Assembly (NCBI GenBank): GCA_916613615.1
Contig: OU744720.1
Coordinates: 65,941,971-66,005,970 of the forward strand
Reading direction: 5' to 3'
From: Steromphala cineraria
Taxonomy: Eukaryota > Mollusca > Gastropoda > Trochida > Trochidae
Length of the DNA: 64,000 nt
Shown here: piece after piece, positions 38,828 through 50,929 of the stretch
Layout of the letters: each line of letters starts with the position of its first letter
Numbering within the stretch: position 1 is the stretch's first letter
Translations under genes and position numbers: made by a program
The notes under the pieces: generated by a model
What the model was told of the DNA's origin: nothing
Seen by the model: the letters and a program-made list of their open reading frames with translations, nothing else
The model's database searches: none

Positions 38828-40013
38828 AACTGGGCAAAAAAAGAAACGCATCACTAAAATCAACTTTTCAAATTGCAATAATTTAGCAATTTATGTTTTA
38901 AATCGATTAAATTTGATTTATAATCATCAGTTCTAGTCAATACAACAATGTGATGCGCTCGAACGCATCTTATGATGTTTTGTCGCCAAAATTATGCACC
39001 TTGAGAAAAAAAGCGCCGAAATTTGCATGCAAAAAAATCTGTAAGCATGTTGCACGTAAAACTTCGGATATTACACCCTGGTAATAGTGGGTATAAAAAC
39101 CCATCAGTCCCATTGCGATTCAAACTCAGTTTTTTCCTTCGTGCGACCTGCAAAATGCCACGACTTAACGAGGAAATCCGAAACCGAGCAATTGGTCGTT
39201 TGGAACGCAGAGAAAGCCATCGTTCAGTTTCAAGACACTTCAACGTGAGTCATAGCACGATTTCAAGTCTATGGCAGCGCTACAGACTGTACAACTCCGC
39301 CCGTGACCGACCAAGATCAGGACGACTAAGCGTGACCACTCCTGCGCAGGACCACTACATCAGGAACTTCCATCTGCGTTATAGAACTGTAAGTGCTACT
39401 CACACCGCGGACAACGTTCTTGGACTTTGCAGAGTCTCGGCGGAGAAGATTAGAAATTGCCTACGAGAACAGAGATGAAATCCTCATTCGCCACTGACGT
39501 TAAAAGGGAAATATTTCAGCAAGGCAGCGCGAGACCACACGCAGCACGTCTTAATATGGACTATTGCGCAAACATCAATGTGACTGTTCTCCCATGGCCA
39601 TCAAAATGCCCAGATCTCAATCCAATTGAGCATATGTGGGATCTGTTGGACCGACGTCTACGACGGCGTCATCAGCAACCACGTACACGACAGCAGATGA
39701 TGTATGCATTGTAGTATGAGTGGCGAAGGATTCCTCAACATCAGATTCGCTGCCTCATTCAGTCTATGCCACGGAGATGCAGAGCAGTGCTCCATGCTCG
39801 AGGGGGTAACACTAGGTACTGACTTTGACTACTACTTTCACGGACGACGGCGTTCTATGAGGCAGTCGATTACACCAGTGTCTTCAGAATTCACATGTTA
39901 AACACTGTGCCAAATTTTGTCCATTTACAGGCATTCGTTATTCGGTAATTTTATGTTAAAGAATGTAAATAAAACTGATAATTTCTGTGATGCGTTTCTT
40001 TTTTTGCCCAGTG
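38828..40013 (+). mobile_element. Tc1-type DNA transposon, 1186 bp, internally deleted
   Basis: Terminal inverted repeats begin ACTGGGCAAAAAAAGAAACG and are matched in reverse at the right end. TA (38826-38827 and 40014-40015) flanks it, as expected for Tc1/mariner. Y1 (about 10855) and Y2 (about 24936) show the uninterrupted site GGATTATATT-ATTTTGATTTG. It is therefore a post-duplication insertion, present only in Y3. Its GC content is well above its surroundings. Confidence 0.9.
39155..39822 (+). pseudogene. Broken Tc1-type transposase
   Basis: The N-terminal third starts at ATG 39155 and carries the helix-turn-helix DNA-binding region (R-H-F-N-V-S-H-S-T-I-S-S-L-W near 39235-39275) and an R-P-R-S-G-R linker motif. 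Near 39463 the frame breaks: the sequence jumps to the last catalytic part, having lost the region with the first catalytic Asp. The second catalytic position reads F-Q-Q-G-S-A-R-P-H where the family has QQDNARPH, so that Asp is Gly. The L-N-P-I-E-H-M-W-D motif with the final Glu is intact. Another frameshift near 39714 separates the C-terminal R-R-C-R-A-V-L-H-A-R-G-G end, which stops at 39822. It is inactive and could only be moved by another element's enzyme. Confidence 0.9.
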
Positions 40014-41192
40014 TATTAAGTTTGATTTGTCTTCTTAATTATTATGTGAGAATGCAGCATTTTTTGTATTCATCTTTCATTTGAGTTTATAACAATGAAA
40101 ACAACAACAAAAATAATGAATTTGTTTTATTTCTAAATCAACATAATTTGTGAGGATCCATGCATTTATAAAGTGTTTTTTATTAGTAAAAAATGATTCA
40201 CATGAATTTGTTTTTAAACAAATCTAAAATTATCAAAGAAAAAACATGATAATATTTTGAGAAATGACAAGTGAAGAGTCATCAATTAATTCAAAGATTC
40301 TTTCTAAATCAGGATTGTTTTGACTTGCATGTATAGTACGCATATAATGAAACATTGGCTAGTGTAACAATTAAATTGAACATTTGTAGGGCCAAAAACC
40401 TAGGTCATAAAGCTATTCCAAAATTTCATTGGCTGATTCAACTAGATTATAGCACACTCGACCTTTTATCATTACGGTATATACAATTAATGTTATCATT
40501 GACTTTAAACCTCACTGTCAGCAGTAAGAAGACCTTAGAAATCTGTCAGGTGCTACCCTTACTATGATCAATGCCAGCCAACGTTCTCCAATTATCCAAT
40601 CAGACGATGCAGATAACTATTTTAGTTATCAAGTCAAAGATGTCAAACATTAAGATTACGCACCTGGCGTAGTCTGGAAATACTTTGTCAAGTCCTTTTG
40701 AGATACATCATGTAACCGTTTCATAACATCTTACATCTAAATTATATATACATCTATTTCATAGCCTATGACAAACAATGTTTTGTATATATTGAAGGAC
40801 ATGAACCTCAAACAACATTGCCTGTTAACTTATTGCCAATGCAAATTTGTTACAGTCTATAAAACTGAATCGAGAGAAGCCGGCATATGGAAATAGGATC
40901 TAGGATGGAATACATGTTTTATTAGAAAAAATATTTTAAAGGGAGATCAAACATAGCGATCACTGAGATCACTGCATTACAGGGAGAGAAAAAGGAATAC
41001 TGTTATATGAAATGAATGTATTGTCAGTTTAGTAAAAATAAGGGATACCAATTTATGTTTGCTGAAAACCAATATTGTTAAATGTGGCAACTGTTCCCAA
41101 ATATAGCAGTATCCGTTCATCTACATTTGAATTTCAAAAGAATTTTTTTTCTAATGATACATGATCAATGCCATAATCTCCCACAAACATCT

Positions 41193-41413
41193 GGGGCGGG
41201 GTAGCGCAGTGGTTAGCGATTTCGGCTTCGGATCAGGAGGTCCCTGGGTGCAGTACCACCCATGGTTGCTAGTTCCAGCCGATGCTCCCAGATTTCACCG
41301 CAATACATAGCCACAATAGTGTTGCGGGCTTTCTCCCTCCAATAATACTTGCAGCCGCGATATAAGTGAAATACTCTTGAAAGCGCCGATAAACCCCACA
41401 TCACCTCCCCTCA
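41193..41413 (+). mobile_element. tRNA-derived SINE, copy in Y3 (internally deleted)
   Basis: Same insertion site as in Y1 and Y2 (CCCACAAACATCT on both sides). It lost about 90 bases between the AGGAGGTCCCTGG of the head and GTGCAGTACCACCC, removing the B box, so it cannot be transcribed by polymerase III from its own promoter. Confidence 0.8.
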
Positions 41414-42267
41414 CCCACAAACATCTGTGGGAAACTTGCAGAAAACATCACAACTCTGCAGTCGTGACCCTCAGTGGTCATTGACAGATAACGTTCTCCA
41501 ATTATTCATCCAGACAGTGTTAACATCTCAATCAGTTTCTTGCCAAGAATACCATTAATAAGTTCAAATCATCTGACCTATTTTGGCATCAACTAATGAT
41601 GTGCTTGTCGCTTGTCGTCTTATGGAAACTTTACAACAATGATTCTTGTCATCATTGAAGCTGTATCATATATCATTATGATATTTCTCACTGAAAAAGA
41701 TTAAAATAGATAGTAATATTATATTTAGAATAACATAGAATTTGTCAAGAAAAGGTTTAAATTTCGTAACATAATAAAAATACATTTATTCAACTGCGTC
41801 GCCTTAGCAACAAGAGAATGCCTTTATCTGAGGACATTGTTCAATGAAAATAAGAGATCAGTTTGAACTGATAATTCTGAACAATGTTCTTTTGATTATT
41901 AACTGAAATTTAGTTAATCAGAAAGAACTATTCGTAATTGTATGTTGACTACAATAAGACATTTCTCAAAATTTTCTCCTACAATCTTAACCTTCTGTAT
42001 GAAGAACTTGTTATTATCAAGTTATTATAAACCAATGTGTTTCATTTGCTCTATTGTGCACGTCTAGGTTGAAATTGAGGATCTCGTATAGCATTTGCTG
42101 CTACTTAAGTGGAACCAAGGATGTTTTAAATTGTTAATACTTTTTATTATTTTTGGGGTTTTTTTGGCAAAAAAAAGCCTAATATTTGAGGTTCTTTTTG
42201 TTAATTTTGTAAAATATCGAAGTACAGCTAACATGGGAAAATTAAAGAACCAAAGACTGTACAGGAA

Positions 42268-42277
42268 ACCGGAAGTG
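42268..42277 (+). promoter_or_regulatory. ETS/GABP-type site, Y3
   Basis: ACCGGAAGTG, kept despite the extra divergence of Y3; preceded by a small Y3-specific insertion (TGTACAGGAA). Confidence 0.4.
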
Positions 42278-42638
42278 GGTTCCATTAACAGTAAGAGGCC
42301 ATGCCTTTTTTTTCAAATCATGGGTCAATTTTACAAAAAAAACTTGTGCAGCAGGTGGTGATCATTGCTTTTTCATTATAATGTTGTAAGAGCTTTGCAA
42401 TGCCTTGTGTTTCTATCATCCAGTAGCCTTACACAATCATTTAGTGAAAGTAAGGAGTACTGAGTTCTGTTACTTCTATACGGACATATATCCAATTTTG
42501 GATACAAATAAATGTTTTTCGAGAGTGGTCTTAGACGTGTTATTTGACTTGTTAATTTAGTGTTATGTCAGTATTAGATAAGCTACCCGTTTCATGTCAT
42601 TTTTCAAATTGACATGTTCTATTGAATAATATATGCTT

Positions 42639-42652
42639 GTTTCCATGGCAAC
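42639..42652 (+). promoter_or_regulatory. RFX X-box-like site, Y3
   Basis: GTTTCCATGGCAAC, identical to the Y1 and Y2 sites. Confidence 0.4.
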
Positions 42653-43861
42653 AGATCAGACTTTATCACTGAAGAGAAGGGTTAGTTTCTGAATATAATA
42701 TTGGAGTTCAAACTTGTGAATTTCTTCTTCTTTAGGTTCTATAGCTACCCTATTGATCTTTCTTCAATCCATTCCTCTGTATGTTATCAGAATATGTTTT
42801 ATAAGGGTTTATTTAATAAAACAAAATTTAGCTGAAATAGTGTTTGGGGGAGACATCTGTTTTTACCAGCAAAAACACTTAGTAGTTACTTAGTAGAAAC
42901 TTTCCACAAGACGCAGAGCTAGATGCTTTAGTTGAAACAAGCCTTTTTCAAATTGGCTTTATTATTGTTGTCAAGTGAATATCGAGTTTATAATGTCCAT
43001 AAACTCAGTTTAAACATATTAAAGATCATCATATTGCACACAATAAAACAGTTTCATAGGTTTATATATACACAATGTATCTACTATTGTTATCAAATTA
43101 AGTTTGAAAATCTCATGTAACCACATTTGTGCAACTGTTGGATGGTCCCTCACTGTATTGTTGCAGTCAATTTATCCTGTTTAGTACATTTTTACTTCAT
43201 ATAAATTATAAAAAGCAACATAAAACAACCACACATAGGCATAGTGTACACGTTAAGGTCGTTCCTAGAATTTCTGCACATATAGTTTTAACTGTTAAGG
43301 TGTAGTTTTATGTTAGCTGAAAAGGCTTGTTTTTTCTATGATAGTTGCTTTCGCCCATTTACACATACTTGTAAAACACATACTTGTAAAGAATGCTAGA
43401 TTACAAACTTAAATGAAACGTCTGTGTGTATTGGTTTCAGTTAAAACAGATATCTCGAGGAGTTTTCAAAGACGTCAATTCAGGCTGATCAAAGACTGAT
43501 GAAAAGACGTAGGTCTTGAAGAAAATGTAATTGAAAAGTGCAATGAATAATTACTGTAGTGTAGTACCTTGGCTTGAAGTCAAATTTTACATGTTTAATT
43601 CTTAATGGATCCGTTGCATGATATCGCCATATAAAGTATGATGTTTTCATCAGTACAATAACGTTAATTCCTTAATGTTCAGATAGTATTGATCTTTTAG
43701 GTCAAACTTTTAAAAATAGTTTTGTGTAGAAAATGCATGCGTTTTCGATAAATGTCATATATCATATACATGACTTTCCATTTTTGAAGAATATTGCTTT
43801 TCATCAAGTAAATATAACTGTATTGTGTGCATAACGACTTTTGCTGTTTTCTTTTATGTTT

Positions 43862-44177
43862 GGGGGCGGGATAGCGCAGTGGTTAGCGGGTTCGGCTTCG
43901 GAACAGGAGGTCCGTGGTTCGAATCCTGTCAGAGGCTTGGCAACCTTGTCTGCAGTAGAGATTTTTTAACACGCAGTCAGGTTTGGGTACAATACTACAC
44001 TGAATTTCAGTGCAGTACCGCCCATGGCTGCTAGTTCCAGCCGATGCTCGCAGGTTTCACCGCAATATATTGCCACAATAGTTTTGCGGGCTTTCTCTCT
44101 CCAAAAATTCTAGCAACCGCGATATAAGTGAAACACTCTTGAAAGCGGCCATAAACCCCATATCCCCTTACCTCACC
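43862..44177 (+). mobile_element. Second tRNA-derived SINE, Y3 only
   Basis: Full-length SINE of the same family: A box near 43872, B box GGTTCGAATCC near 43915, body and CCTCACC tail. A 12-bp target duplication TCTTTTATGTTT flanks it (43850-43861, 44178-44189). Y1 shows the unoccupied site TTTCTTTGATGTTTCTATTTG near 14840. It is the youngest SINE copy in the window by location. Confidence 0.88.
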
Positions 44178-44494
44178 TCTTTTATGTTTCTGACAAATGT
44201 ATCGTTTTTATCATATTCAAAAGGTTAATTTATCTCTAGCTTCTCAGGATTCTCTTAACATAAGTCTTTTCATTTAACAGTTAATTAATCGATGTTAAAG
44301 AGATGATCGATCAGGAGATATCACTAAATAGATATCTTGATGAACGGTTATTACTTTTGAATAATTTGGCAATATTATGTAACACAATAAAACAGAAAGA
44401 ATTTCAACTATCACAATGTATAATTATTCTACTGACGATAAATAGTACTTAAATGTTTATATTGTATTTAAAGCCCACTGACTGAGATTCCATA

Positions 44495-44846
44495 AAGGGG
44501 CAGTAGCACGTTTTTTGATAATTTCATATTTTGAAATTTTCACTGATAATTGTAAGTTAATGCTAAATGTATTATTTTGAACAGTGTCAAAAATCTCATT
44601 AAACACACCAATCACCCATAGTCAGAGGAAGTATGAAGATTCACATAAAATCCATTGGCGACCATTTTGTTTGAACACCTTCAATTCATTTTTGTGTAAG
44701 GAAAAGGAATCTCATGACTTAACTTTAAGTTATATATTTGAATTCTTACTGCTCCATTTAGTTTAAATACAATTTCTTTCAATTGGAACCATAAATTTTT
44801 ATTTTCATCGCCTTATATTCCCCCTTAAAACGTCCTACTGCCCCTT
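44495..44846 (+). mobile_element. TA-flanked MITE, Y3 copy (complete)
   Basis: Both ends are present: AAGGGGCAGTAGCACGTTTT on the left and its complement on the right, with TA on each side (44493-44494, 44847-44848). Orientation is opposite to the Y1/Y2 MITE and the position differs, so it is an independent insertion. The 60-codon ORF starting near 44584 is repeat sequence. Confidence 0.82.
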
Positions 44847-44869
44847 TAATGAAGTCAAAACGTGTATTG

Positions 44870-45770
44870 CTTCAAAAATTTCCCTAGCTTGTTATTATCA
44901 TGAACTTATCTGAATAAGTCATCAAGTCATTTCAAAAAAAATGCTGAAATATGTCATACATGTGAATGACATAGTATTTCAAACTATACAAAACCACTGA
45001 CTGAGGTGTATTTTATGCAAAATTAAAAATGATTGGTTATGATAGTCTGTTGTCAATTACAATCTGTGATGATTAAAACCAAGCTGTTTGAGCAATATCA
45101 TCATATTGTTTTGCACTACCTTATCAATAAGTGTCAACTAATAACATATGTTTCAGAAAGAGCTTTGCTAAAAAATAAACATTTCAACTAGATTAGCGTT
45201 TACGTTTTCCCATGACCATGATCTTTGACATTACAATCACACAATCAACGAATACACTTTTAAAGCATTTTTGATATACCTTGCTTAAGTGGTCACCGTG
45301 TTGTGACCTTGACGTTTGACAGATTGTAACCAAAACCTTTTCAAAATGATTTACTTCTCAAAAGATAATAGCAAAACAAGTTTTTAATCGTGTTTATAAT
45401 GAATGGTTTAGTTATTTTACAACTCGTGACCTTCAACCTTTGACATTGCATGTAAGCATGCACAAAAGTTGATTGCACCCACAACCTTAGTCAGAGCTTG
45501 TAATATTGATATTGATTTTTTTTACTATTTTCAAATTATCAATAATATTTAACAAGTTGCATATGTTTGGAGTTTGAAGTTTTGCTAGATAATTTTAGAT
45601 GCTTTTAATTTTTAACTTCAGAAATAGCAAATACATTTTACAACTCTTAATATGTCTTGTAGTCACCTCCAGCATTGCGACCCCAAAGGGTTTTTTAAGC
45701 ATCAATTCACTACCAAATATTGCTTGTGATTATATTAAACAGTTAGCATGTAAACAGTCTTATTGTATTG
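44870..45770 (+). other. Ancestral Y block retained in Y3
   Basis: The parts around TTATCTGAATA-GTCATCAAGTCATTTCAAA and CACTGACTGAGGTGTA match 55330-55470, but Y1 and Y2 lack them. At 45215-45455 the motif TGACCTT or TTTGACATT recurs about four times, like nuclear-receptor half-sites but also like a decayed simple repeat. No gene is seen. Confidence 0.4.
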
Positions 45771-46018
45771 TTTAAAGCACCCTGAACAAATAGCAATGGA
45801 ATGAGAAGTGCATGTATCTATTTGCTGGCTGATAAATGTGCCAGTTACAAATTAGCCCTAACTCCTTAAAGAATACCACACAAGATAACATCCATTAGCA
45901 GCTGTGTTCACTATCAGCCTATCTTATTACAATGAGACATCGATGGATGATGGGCAAGTTCATAGTAATTTGATCATGCCCCTTGTTCCCTGTTTATTAT
46001 TCGTTTTAACAATATTAT

Positions 46019-46640
46019 CATTCCCTCCCCACAGAGGCAACGCAGTCATACCTGAATTAGCCTCTGTTCTATTACGCCTAGATCCTGGGGTTCCGGCAGA
46101 TTGCCCTAGCGGCAAAAAGTTGTAACTTAAAATGTCTCCCTTATTTGCAGCCAATGAAAACACCTTTTGGATATCCATGACTTGGGGAGTTCTTAACGGT
46201 CGAATAGCGACATGGAAAATATTATGTTTTTATGTTTATTTTTCATTAACAATGTGAGAGGGGAACAATTTGAAAACCAGATAAGGATAGGCTTTTTCAT
46301 TAGATAGAAACTGTTTTATAATTGTGTAAATTATTATTTGTTTTATGATACATTTTATTTTACTTATCAACCAAATAATAACTAATAATGAAGTAAAAAG
46401 CAATGGTTTGTAATAGGAAGAATTACCTCCCCTGGATGTTTAATTTCAACGACAGCTTTGACGAACCACACGGAGATGGCCAATGTTTTGTGAATGACCA
46501 CTTTTGAAACGGCGTCGCTGATTGCACAACTAACTTCGATTGCCTTCAATCAGATTTCAACCTTTCTATCCGTGTATTAGCCGTAATAGAACAGAGGCTA
46601 ATTCAGGTATGACTGAGTTGCCTTTGTGGGGAGGGAATGT
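46019..46640. mobile_element. 622-bp hAT-like non-autonomous element
   Basis: Terminal inverted repeats of nearly 60 bp start CATTCCCTCCCCACA and include CATACCTGAATTAGCCTCTG on both sides. An 8-bp target duplication AATATTAT (46011-46018, 46641-46648) is the length typical of hAT transposition. Y1 keeps a single AATATTAT at the matching site (15923-15930). There is no transposase inside. ORFs at either end are parts of the repeat arms. Confidence 0.85.
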
Positions 46641-48140
46641 AATATTATAGGATAGTAAGCAAAGTAACGATTATTCAAATAACACATATAAACATTATTA
46701 TGTTTTTGCTAGGTGCAATTTATATGGTACAACCTCAAGTCCATTCTCTCTCACTAAGAGGCAAATCAATTCATGTTGATTGAGCCTCTGTTCTACTTAG
46801 ACTAAATATGTGCATTTCGGCAATTTCCCCTGGCGGAAAAAAATTGCACCACAATCCATTTAGCAAATGAAAACGCTTCTCGCATGGAAAGGGTGAAGAT
46901 TTATACAAGAGGCAAATGGCCTAGAAGTGGTGTGTGTTCTGTACATATGCCTTGACTAGTGAGGACTGTCATTTATAGCTTAAGTGTTCTTTAGAACCTT
47001 TATTGTGACTTTCTCTCTCGAAGTATAATAAGGGTAACATGGTCACGGCTTATTACTTTGTTTTATCGTCTTTAACAGGCCAAGAATAGGGATTTTCAAT
47101 TGTTCGTTTGTTAACCACGTGGCCTCTTCTGATGGTGGTACGACATTGGCCACACACTATAACAAAATTGAATATAGAGCCTAATTAACTAAAGAGCAAA
47201 TGGTTCTATTTCCTTTTAACTTGAGTAAACGTCACTAAGTACAAAATGAAGTTTACTGTTTTGGTTGAAAATTGTTGCTATAAGAAATAAAATCAGTTAT
47301 CAAGTATCCTTGTCCTTAATGATAAAACCATAAATATTTTCCATCAGAGAAGCCTGTTTCAGTGAGTAACTTAACACGGAGTGTTCCTCGCATCCCATCT
47401 CTAAGGTTCACTGATATCTCACCCACACCTGCTAGAGCTTTTCCCTCTCTGTGAGTTACTGAAATGTGTTATTTTTTCTTAGGAATCAGGTATGTATGAC
47501 TAATGCCCAAATGATTAAATGTGCACTACAATATTAGATACTTCTGATTATAAACCGTTTATCTACATAACATCTAAAAAGGTATCAACCTGATCAGTAA
47601 AGAGAAAGTATAACTTTCTGGGCTTTTCTCAATAACAGAATGTTAATAAATGAAGTTTCACAAGGAATGTTATTATCTTAACTCTAAAACCGGCGAGGTA
47701 CGTAGGTTTACATGAGTAGAAATATAGACCAGATCTGGATGAAACGTGAGGGATCTGTGATGTAGATTAATTTTTCAATTCTTTATATACGGTTGATATT
47801 TAGGCCAACGGCCTATGACAGTTTATGATGTAGATTAAGTCCTGAAACTCTCTCCAAAACAATACAGATAAATGTCTTCTCTTTCGCGAAAGAATTCAAA
47901 CACCATAAAATATATATTGTTTGAGATCATAGTATATATCTATAAATACATTTCTTTAGATTTACATGTGAATTTAATGTCAACATTTAACAATTTAAAA
48001 GGTCTGTGACGAGAACTAGTTTTGAAATAGATAAGTAAAATACACTCTGATCTGTAATATTATTTTAAAGAGTAAGTCTGTGTGAAGTACATTCAGAACA
48101 AATTGGGCTTCATTCTATGATCTTATATTATTCACGAATG

Positions 48141-48540
48141 TTAAAATGCTTTCTCAAACAAACAGAATGTAATAAGATTTCGACAAAAACCAGAATTGTT
48201 TCCATTTTTATAATCATTTAATTGAAATAAATCATTATGCAAATGTTCATCGTTGATGACGTCAATAGTGACCTTGTAATAAGCTGCATTTGAAACAGGT
48301 GTTCCCTGAAACAATAATAACATGCACTGTGTAATAAAAAGTCAACCAACTGACAACGCCAATTATTGGAGAGATGTTTTTGTCAAGTTGCGTGAGAAAT
48401 GAAGATGACTTTACAAAACAGATAACATAAAAGTTTGATGAGGTGTCAAAGCAATTATCTTGACAAAGAATTTGTTTTCTTCTCCAAAGAATATGGTGAA
48501 GTAAAAACAAAAGTTGTAGGTACATGCAATACACATACAA
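48141..48540 (-). pseudogene. Membrane-protein exon, copy C1 (frame broken)
   Basis: Homologous to the open exon at 50215-50628. It shares P-Y-S, then D-N-C-F-D-T-S-S-N, a hydrophobic run, S-P-I-I-G-V-V-S-W and V-H-V, but a one-base shift separates the first part (ending with E-K-K) from the rest. After a good acceptor (TTATTGTTTCAG) an open stretch of about 54 codons follows, with Y-Y-K-V-T-I-D-V-I-N-D-E-H-L and a stop at 48141. The T-I-D-V-I part is shared by all three copies. It may be two exons of one decayed gene. Confidence 0.4.
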
Positions 48541-50214
48541 ATCATCAGGTTTATCAATTTAAACTTTCCAGATCTAATTTAAACCAATTCCATGTGTTTG
48601 TTTAATTTGTTAAGATGACTACCTAAAATTGTATCAATAGTATACAAAACCTGGCCTACCACATACATAAATTTTACTCCCATTTGTCAGTTTGTCTTCT
48701 CTGTTTTAATAAGCTCATTAAAGCCCATTGCAAAACATGAAAGTCCTTTTGAAAACTCCGAAACAAAAGAGCTTAGGGAGGGTTGGGTACAAAATATCGA
48801 GGAATTAAGAACTAGCTGAATTTGGTTTTATTTTGTTTAAAAAATGTCTTGAATCTGATTTATTTGATGGAAATACCATGTCAGCAGAGTATTTGTTTAA
48901 GTGGCACCCTCCCACCAGAGTACCCAATGATGAAAACAAGAAATTTAAAAAAAACTATTTAGAGTTACATTTTGAATATTATTGTTAAATTATGTTTTCT
49001 CTCAAGGCATTGCATTATTGAAATTGATCCCCACACTCAGTGAATTTTTTACGAAGTACAACTTTTACATAAAAGAATCTGACATGCAAGGATGCTCACA
49101 AACGAAGTTATCCAACCTCTTTGAAAATTGTTATGAATATTTCATTGAACATGACATGTCTAGTTTTCCAATGGTTAACTGATAACATACACCATAGAAG
49201 TCTCTTTCTTCTGACAGGGTTACTGTATTTATTTTGAATGAGATTTCCAAAGAGATGACCCGTAATAGGAGCCATTTGAGTGTCTGAGGTAATTATTGAA
49301 TGTTTCACTCGGAATTATGGAGAAAGATATACTTATATTTATTTTCATTAGCTCACCTTATGACGTTACAACATATTCCGGTGATGATAAATTAGCGTTG
49401 TTGTAATATCACACATAAGACGCATTATGTAAGACACATTTTGGTTTTGAATTATTAATTCATGGAAGGTATTTTCAGGAAAATTTAATAAATGCATTAT
49501 TGTTATGTTTTATTACTTAATTGGTGTCACAATTGTCACAATATTAAGTTTTTATGCACGTCCTGACATATTTTGCTACCATAGTTGTACCCAAAACGGT
49601 GTATGTTTACGACACTGCTGCCTATCGCTATCCTTTTGCTATTGCTCGGGAAATACTTATCTTTAGTGATTTAAAAACAAATTAGTTAACATTTTCCTAA
49701 AGCACAATTTACATGTGTACCCAATTATATAGTTGTAGAAATGCTGAGTCTATCTGCTGTTAATTGTACATCCTCTTCCATTGAGTTGAATACATGTACA
49801 TCTCAAATCTATGAACATTTCTCATAATTTGTGTGCAAGAGATAGAAATTCAAACTTAATGTGCTGCTTTACAAAATGTCAATATATTTTTTATTTTCAA
49901 TCGATGAACCAATTAAATATATCAAATTCAAATACAATAGTATGCTTACTATTGAACATTACAGGCCTCCTGAAATAAAAAACAAACAAAGCTGAAGAGG
50001 AATTGATTATATTAACAAGGCCTCATAACACATCCCCTTAAAAACATAAGCTAACAGAGCAAATTGGTCTGTAGTTAAAGAGGCGATATGCAATATTTTT
50101 TCCAAACGCTTTACATACGACAGACATATAGAAAACCCGACAGAAATATAATTCTAAATTTGAGATCTTCGTACTTTCTTCCACTTTTATTCTGAAAAAT
50201 GTATTTGTTTTGAA

Positions 50215-50628
50215 TCAATAGTTCAGCATTTCTCTAGTACAGATGACGTCAATAGTGGCCTTGGGATGAGCATTTTGCGAACAACATGGTTTTACTAGAA
50301 CAAAACATGGACAATAGACATGGACAAAATTACAAAAACCAAACCAAATGACAGAACCAATTATTGGATAGACGCCTTTGTCAGAGAAAAAAAATATAAG
50401 AATGACTAACATGATATCCGACAAGTTTGATGAAGTGTCCATGCAATTTTCAGGACGAATGATATTTTTGTTTTTTGAATATGGTGAAAAGAGAACGATA
50501 ATTGTAGTTACAACAACAATCCAAACAAAAGATGAACATATTCCCCTTGATTTTTCTAAAATATGCTGTAGTGATGGCCACCTTAAATCTGTTACTCTTG
50601 TTGAATGGACTTTACACAGAAACCTCAA
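50215..50628 (-). CDS. Candidate multi-span membrane protein exon, copy C2 (open)
   Basis: An open frame of 137 codons on the minus strand with three hydrophobic stretches: about residues 33-52 (V-W-I-V-V-V-T-T-I-I-V-L-F), 72-82 (I-M-L-V-I-L-I-F-F-F) and 90-112 (I-I-G-S-V-I-W-F-G-F-C). Between the first two lies a polar loop with N-C-M-D-T-S-S-N. The same order of motifs is found in the broken copies at 48.1-48.5 and 56.9-57.25 kb, which supports past coding use. No known family was recognised. The upstream start is not clear; the first ~25 codons are not shared with the other copies and may be intron. The T-I-D-V-I stretch near the end leads to a stop at 50215. Confidence 0.4.
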   Translation of the reverse strand: MRFLCKVHSTRVTDLRWPSLQHILEKSRGICSSFVWIVVVTTIIVLFSPYSKNKNIIRPENCMDTSSNLSDIMLVILIFFFSDKGVYPIIGSVIWFGFCNFVHVYCPCFVLVKPCCSQNAHPKATIDVICTREMLNY

Positions 50629-50929
50629 ACAAATGCTTTATTGGCATGTTTTTTGTATTGTTCAATTTATCTTCAAAGTGCAAGAATAATTTGTTACGTG
50701 TTTATCAAAATGTCTATATATCATTTACTTTCCTTTGATATCATATGCAATTTGTCATATATGTACAACTTTGACGTTTACTTCATATAACGGAACAGTA
50801 CCAATTCTCTTCTTAAACAACAATTTCTTCAGTCTGAAAGAATAACAAAATCAAGATCTTGAAATAATATTTTTAATACATATACAGTATATATATGGAT
50901 ATTTATATAGTTCCACATAGCATGTTCGT

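Larger units (their letters stand above)
36960..47575 (+). repeat. Array segment Y3 (outer, older copy)
   Basis: Collinear with Y1 and Y2 but visibly more diverged, and it lacks their MITE and the second half of their 318-bp duplication. At 44870-45770 it keeps sequence related to the older copy at 55310-55780 which Y1 and Y2 no longer have. It gained four insertions of its own: a Tc1-type element, a second SINE, a MITE and a 622-bp hAT-like element. Between these no gene is seen. Confidence 0.75.

Noticed and set aside
45215..45455. Repeated TGACCTTTGAC-like motifs as nuclear-receptor response elements
   Set aside because: They are imperfect and scattered, not conserved in the related copies, and such motifs are common as decayed repeats.
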